NCBI GenBank assembly: GCA_023389595.1
Contig: JAEWEF010000088.1
Coordinates: 1-8,974 of the forward strand
Direction of reading: 5' to 3'
From: Fusobacteriota bacterium
GTDB taxonomy: Bacteria > Fusobacteriota > Fusobacteriia > Fusobacteriales > Fusobacteriaceae
DNA length: 8,974 bases
Numbering within the stretch: position 1 is the stretch's first letter; each line of letters begins with the position of its first letter. Shown in pieces: positions 5,853 to 8,974 of this stretch. The position numbers and the translations under genes were made by a program. Under the pieces are notes generated by a model. That model did not search any database and was not told the DNA's origin. It worked only from the letters and a program-made list of their open reading frames with translations.

Positions 5853-7219
5853 AAAATCTTTGTTTATTTTATGGAGATAATAAAATATTAGAAGATATAT
5901 CTATAAAAGTTAGTGACGGGGAATGTGTTTTACTGACCGGCCCAAGCGGAAGTGGTAAATCCTCTATTATAAACTCAATCAATGGATTGGCATACAAGTA
6001 CGAAAACGCATCTATTAGAGGTAATATTAAAATAAATGGTGAAGAGATAAGAAACTTAAAGCTCTACGAGATATCTTTAATAATTGCTAGTGTTTTTCAA
6101 AATCCTAAAACACATTTTTTTAATGTAAATACCACTTTAGAACTTTTGTTTTACTTAGAAAATATTGGATTATCTCGAGAAAATATGGATGAACGTATGG
6201 AAGAAATGTTAAAAGTTTTTCACATTGAACATTTACTTGGACGAAGTATTTTTGAGTTATCTGGAGGGGAAAAGCAAATTTTATGCGTAGCTTCTTGTTA
6301 TATTTCTGGATGTAAAATAATAGTGCTTGATGAACCATCAGCAAATTTAGATGATAAATATATTGATATTTTAGCAAATATGATAGAAATTTTAAAAAGA
6401 AATGGAGTAACAATTATTATTGCTGAGCATCAAATTTATTATTTAATGAATCTAGTTGATAGTATTTATGTAATTAATAGAGGAAGGGTTATAGAAAGTT
6501 TTGGAAAAGAAGAATTTTTATCCTTGGAGAGTAACGATTTAATTAAATTTGGTATTCGCTCCAGAGAAAAGATGACTTTAATTAAAAATGAAATTCCCAA
6601 AGAAAAAAATTTAATTATTAAAATTATGAATATTGAGTTCGAAGATAAACACAAATTAATATTAGAAAATATATCATTTGCTTTAGGAAGCATTTATGGT
6701 ATAGTTGGAGAAAATGGTTGTGGGAAGTCTACTTTTTTGAGAGAAATGGTAGGATTAAATAAAAATGATAGAAGCAAAATTATTTTCGAAGGTAAAAATT
6801 TAAATAAAAAAGATAGGTTAAAAAACTCATCTTTAGTTATGCAAGATGTAAATCATCAACTTTTTACAGATAGTGTCGAAAAAGAATTGAAGCTTGGAAT
6901 TGAAAATTTAAGTAGCGAAAAAATAGAAGAAGTCCTTACAGGTCTAGATATAATTAATTTAAGAGACAAACATCCAATGAGTCTATCAGGTGGAGAAAAA
7001 CAAAGAGTTGCTATTGCATCTGTTTTATGTAAAAACTCTAAATTTATATTTTTTGATGAACCTACTAGTGGTATGGATTATGGCAATATGTTAAAAATAT
7101 CTAAAATGATAAAAAAAATGAAGAAGGAAGATAATATTATATTTATTGTTTCTCACGACATTGAATTTCTTAATGCTACAACAGATTATAATATTTATCT
7201 AGATAAATTTAATGGCTAG
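5840..7219 (+). CDS. ECF transporter double ATPase (two fused ABC domains)
   Basis: This 459-residue protein is two ABC ATPase domains in one chain, the fused form of EcfA1 and EcfA2, which powers the importer by ATP hydrolysis at the inner face of the membrane. Domain 1 has Walker A GPSGSGKSS (34-42), Q-loop FQNPKTHFF, signature LSGGEKQ (140-146), Walker B IIVLDEPSANLD (Asp164-Glu165) and the switch histidine in AEHQ. Domain 2 has GENGCGKST (290-298), MQDVNHQLF, LSGGEKQRVAIAS (382-394), FIFFDEPTSGMD (Asp406-Glu407) and VSHD. All catalytic motifs are intact in both halves, so two working ATP sites are expected. The start is GTG at 5840, overlapping the T gene by 13 bases. A bidirectional terminator follows 36 bases after the stop. 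It is the third gene of the S-T-A operon. Confidence 0.92.
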   Translation: MLEIKNLCLFYGDNKILEDISIKVSDGECVLLTGPSGSGKSSIINSINGLAYKYENASIRGNIKINGEEIRNLKLYEISLIIASVFQNPKTHFFNVNTTLELLFYLENIGLSRENMDERMEEMLKVFHIEHLLGRSIFELSGGEKQILCVASCYISGCKIIVLDEPSANLDDKYIDILANMIEILKRNGVTIIIAEHQIYYLMNLVDSIYVINRGRVIESFGKEEFLSLESNDLIKFGIRSREKMTLIKNEIPKEKNLIIKIMNIEFEDKHKLILENISFALGSIYGIVGENGCGKSTFLREMVGLNKNDRSKIIFEGKNLNKKDRLKNSSLVMQDVNHQLFTDSVEKELKLGIENLSSEKIEEVLTGLDIINLRDKHPMSLSGGEKQRVAIASVLCKNSKFIFFDEPTSGMDYGNMLKISKMIKKMKKEDNIIFIVSHDIEFLNATTDYNIYLDKFNG

Positions 7220-7255
7220 TTATATAACTAAAAAATAAGTTTCAATTTTTCAATA

Positions 7256-7281
7256 AAAAAATGGGGTTATCCCCATTTTTT
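7256..7281. terminator. Bidirectional terminator between the ECF operon and the convergent regulator gene
   Basis: AAAAAATGGGG (7256-7266) and CCCCATTTTTT (7271-7281) form a perfect 11-pair stem with loop TTAT. Because A's flank the left and T's the right, it can stop transcription from both strands. The stop codon of the regulator (TTA at 7267-7269 on the + strand) lies in the loop, so the terminator is shared with the end of that coding sequence. Confidence 0.88.
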
Positions 7282-7920
7282 ATTATTATCTTTTTCAATA
7301 AAATTTAATAATGTAATTTTACCTCTTTTATAAATAATACTGCCTTCCTTTTCCAAAATTTTTAAATTTCTAGAAACAGTTTCTCTTGATGATCCAATAT
7401 TTTTAGCTAATTCTTCATGAGTTATGTTTATTTCAGATATGTTAAGGTTATATAAAAAATTTAAAATTCTATTTTTTACCGGAGTAAATAATATATTTTT
7501 AAAGAACATAATAATATATTCAATTTTTGATTCTAGTATGTCTTTTTCAAAAATTAATGCTTTAATATTTTGATTTTTAATTTCAGTAAAAATTTTGCAA
7601 GGAATTAATAAAATTTCTGTATTTTCTTCAGATAAAAACTCTATATCTTGCAAAAATTTATCATCACACAATATATCTATAGAATTATTTGTTAATTTAT
7701 ACAAAACAATTTCTCTTCCATCATCTGAAAAAATTAGTGCATTTATATGTCCGCTCTTTATGATTATTAATCCTTCTAAATCTATTTTAGGATAAAATCT
7801 ATATCCTTTTTTTAGTGTAAGATGTCTACAATTATTGATTATATTATTTTTTTCATTTTCATTTAGGAATTTAAAAAATGGTAATTTTAAATACAAGAAA
7901 TTATAAATATCATTTTTCAT
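7267..7920 (-). CDS. Crp/Fnr-family transcriptional regulator
   Basis: This 217-residue protein has the Crp/Fnr layout: a cyclic-nucleotide-binding-type beta-roll sensor domain (about 15-125), a long dimerisation helix (about 125-148) and a C-terminal winged helix-turn-helix (about 150-207). The DNA-reading helix contains SSRETVSRNLKIL (177-189); Glu180, Ser183 and Arg184 match the E-x-x-S-R residues that read TTGAT in FNR. Its only cysteines are Cys31, Cys85 and Cys108, so the N-terminal four-cysteine cluster site of E. coli FNR is absent, and residues known to bind cAMP are not obvious. The signal it senses is unknown. The start follows AGAGG at proper spacing on the minus strand (7927-7931). 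It is divergent from coaE and convergent with the ECF operon, which it might control, but no clear box was found there. Confidence 0.88.
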   Translation of the reverse strand: MKNDIYNFLYLKLPFFKFLNENEKNNIINNCRHLTLKKGYRFYPKIDLEGLIIIKSGHINALIFSDDGREIVLYKLTNNSIDILCDDKFLQDIEFLSEENTEILLIPCKIFTEIKNQNIKALIFEKDILESKIEYIIMFFKNILFTPVKNRILNFLYNLNISEINITHEELAKNIGSSRETVSRNLKILEKEGSIIYKRGKITLLNFIEKDNNKKWG

Positions 7921-7962
7921 ATTAAACCTCTATTATAATTTTTATTATATTTAAGTATATCA

Positions 7963-7976
7963 TTGATTTTTATAAA
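7963..7976. promoter_or_regulatory. Candidate FNR-type binding box
   Basis: TTGAT-N4-ATAAA differs from the FNR consensus TTGAT-N4-ATCAA at one base. It lies in the divergent spacer beside a gene for a regulator whose recognition helix has the FNR-type E-x-x-S-R residues. Its centre is about 45 bases upstream of the expected coaE start site, and close to the likely promoter of the regulator gene, so autoregulation is possible. Confidence 0.45.
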
Positions 7977-7980
7977 ATAA

Positions 7981-8008
7981 TAGAATATTTATCTAAAAAT
8001 GGTATAAT
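7981..8008 (+). promoter_or_regulatory. Promoter of coaE (extended -10)
   Basis: TATAAT (8003-8008) is preceded by TGG, making an extended -10 (TGnTATAAT). The -35 region is poor (TAGAAT at 7981-7986, spacing 16), as is often seen when an extended -10 is present. Transcription would start near 8015, about 23 bases before the coaE ATG. Confidence 0.65.
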
Positions 8009-8037
8009 AGTAAATAAAATATTTTATAGGAGTACAA

Positions 8038-8619
8038 ATGATATTAGGAATAACAGGAAACATAGCGAGTGGTAAAAGCACAGTTTCATCTATTTTTAAA
8101 GATTTGGGATTTAAATTGTATGATGCAGATAAAATTGCAAAAGAAATTTTAAATAAAAAAGAAACAATAAAAAAAATAACTGAAAAATTTCCTAAAGAGA
8201 TTATAGGAAATGACGGTTATGTAAATAAAATAAAAATGAAAGAGCTAATTTTTAAATCTGATGAATATAGGAATTTATTAAATTCTATAATACATCCTTT
8301 AGTTTTTGAATTTTATAAAAATATAAAAAATGAAAATATAAAAAATGAAAATATTATTTTTGATATACCATTGCTTTACGAGACAAATATGCAAACATTA
8401 TGCGATAAAGTGGTGTTAGTTGTATCAGATTATAATTTGAAAATAGAAAGAATTTCTAAAAGGGATAATATTTCTAAAAATTTAGCTAAAAAAATAATAG
8501 AATCTCAAATGGATGATGAAGCAAAAATGAGAAAGGCCGATTATGTAATTTTCAATAATGGAAGTTACGAAAAATTAAAAGAAAAAACTTTAGAAATTTA
8601 CATGGAGATATCAAAATGA
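8038..8619 (+). CDS. coaE: Dephospho-CoA kinase
   Basis: CoaE phosphorylates the 3'-hydroxyl of the ribose in dephospho-CoA, the last step of coenzyme A synthesis, in the cytoplasm. The 193-residue length is normal. Visible motifs are the P-loop GITGNIASGKST (4-15), DADKIAKEIL (29-38), which belongs to the substrate-binding part, IIHPLVF (84-90) and the hallmark FDIPLLYE (108-115), followed by a lid-type segment with KIERISKRD. The ATG at 8038 follows AGGAG (8028-8032). A perfect 15-base tandem duplication (8323-8352) encodes the repeated KNENI in the helix before the DIPLLYE strand. The stop overlaps the start of the next gene (ATGA), so the two are co-transcribed. It is a housekeeping gene without a direct link to the importer. 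Confidence 0.95.
   Translation: MILGITGNIASGKSTVSSIFKDLGFKLYDADKIAKEILNKKETIKKITEKFPKEIIGNDGYVNKIKMKELIFKSDEYRNLLNSIIHPLVFEFYKNIKNENIKNENIIFDIPLLYETNMQTLCDKVVLVVSDYNLKIERISKRDNISKNLAKKIIESQMDDEAKMRKADYVIFNNGSYEKLKEKTLEIYMEISK
8323..8352 (+). repeat. 15-base perfect tandem duplication in coaE
   Basis: The unit ATAAAAAATGAAAAT occurs twice in direct succession and keeps the reading frame, giving two KNENI-type units in CoaE. The region between the H-P motif and PLL is variable in the family and its total length here is not unusual, so activity should not suffer. Confidence 0.8.
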
Positions 8620-8974
8620 AAATAGTTGCTCCGGCAGGAGATTTTAATAGAATGAAAATTGCTATAAATTCTGGAGCTGATGAAATATACCTTGGACTAA
8701 AAGGTTTTGGTGCTAGAAGAAATGCAAATAATTTAACCTTGGAAGAATTAAAAGATGCAATAGATTTTGCTCATATTAGAGGAGCAAAAATTTTTCTTAC
8801 TTTAAATACTATAATGACGGATTACGAAATAGATTATTTATACGAAAATGTAAAAAAATTATACGAACACGGGTTAGATGCAGTAATAGTTCAAGATTTA
8901 GGTTATGCGTATTTTTTACATAAAAATTTTCCAAATTTAGAAATACATGGCAGTACACAAATGGCATTATTTTT
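8616..8974 (+). CDS. Peptidase U32 family protein, N-terminal part (runs off the window)
   Basis: The first 119 residues begin MKIVAPAGDFNRMKIAINSG and continue GADEIYLGLKGFGARRNANNLTLEEL, a pattern typical of U32 family proteins (A-P-A-G, G-A-D-x-x-Y-L/V-G, F-x-x-R). ITLNT-like and VQDLG segments follow, consistent with a TIM-barrel start, and EIHGSTQM matches the family's S-x-Q-x motif. Despite the name, several U32 proteins in E. coli (RlhA, TrhP) take part in RNA hydroxylation, while others were described as collagenases; the part seen does not allow assignment to a subgroup. The start shares ATGA with coaE and a GGAG lies at 8604-8607. The catalytic or cysteine-rich C-terminal part is beyond the window. 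Confidence 0.88.
   Translation, partial: MKIVAPAGDFNRMKIAINSGADEIYLGLKGFGARRNANNLTLEELKDAIDFAHIRGAKIFLTLNTIMTDYEIDYLYENVKKLYEHGLDAVIVQDLGYAYFLHKNFPNLEIHGSTQMALF

Noticed and set aside
4579..7219. Importer as the CbiMNQO cobalt system
   Set aside because: The S component lacks the N-terminal Met-His metal-binding start of CbiM, there is no CbiN, and the ATPase is a fused double domain; it fits a Trep_Strep-type importer instead.
1..8974. Mobile elements, CRISPR, tRNA or defence genes
   Set aside because: No transposase, integrase, regularly spaced repeats, cloverleaf-like sequence or defence-family protein was found; apart from the intergenic palindrome the window looks like ordinary chromosomal genes with uniform base composition.

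Overview
This window looks like a chromosomal segment from a low-GC, strictly or mostly anaerobic bacterium. Codon use is heavily A/T-biased, nearly every gene has a strong purine-rich ribosome binding site (AGGAGG-like), and the cobalamin genes are those of the oxygen-independent pathway (CbiG is present). A Fusobacterium-like or Clostridia-like host fits best; the sequence alone does not decide between them.

Positions 1-4130 are the 3' part of an anaerobic corrin-ring operon on the + strand: the end of cbiT, then cbiL, cbiF, cbiG, cbiH and cbiJ. The genes are packed with gaps of at most about 10 bases or with short overlaps. Together they cover methylation of cobalt-precorrin-2 at C20 (CbiL), C17 methylation and ring contraction (CbiH), C11 methylation (CbiF), lactone opening with loss of the two-carbon fragment (CbiG), ring reduction (CbiJ) and the late C15 methylation/decarboxylation (CbiT). 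CbiC, CbiD, CbiE and the cobalt chelatase are not visible and are presumably upstream. The operon ends in a rho-independent terminator at about 4157-4187.

Positions 4131-4578 carry no gene but are rich in structure: the terminator, a 62-base nearly perfect palindrome, a possible promoter built into that palindrome, an AU-rich hairpin followed by T's, and a foldable element resembling a three-way junction just upstream of the next gene. They lead into a three-gene ECF-type importer on the + strand (4579-7219): a Trep_Strep-type membrane S component, a transmembrane coupling T component and a double-headed ATPase. The start of the T-component gene holds two consecutive strong hairpins inside the coding sequence. 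The transported compound is unknown. Lying next to corrin synthesis is suggestive of a tetrapyrrole- or metal-related substrate, but the terminator shows the importer is a separate unit.

A perfect bidirectional terminator (7256-7281) separates the importer from a convergent Crp/Fnr-family regulator (7267-7920, - strand). A divergent spacer of 117 bases holds a near-consensus FNR-type box and a coaE promoter. The window ends with coaE (dephospho-CoA kinase) overlapping a truncated U32-family peptidase-like gene. No tRNA, rRNA, CRISPR array, insertion sequence or recognisable cobalamin riboswitch was seen.
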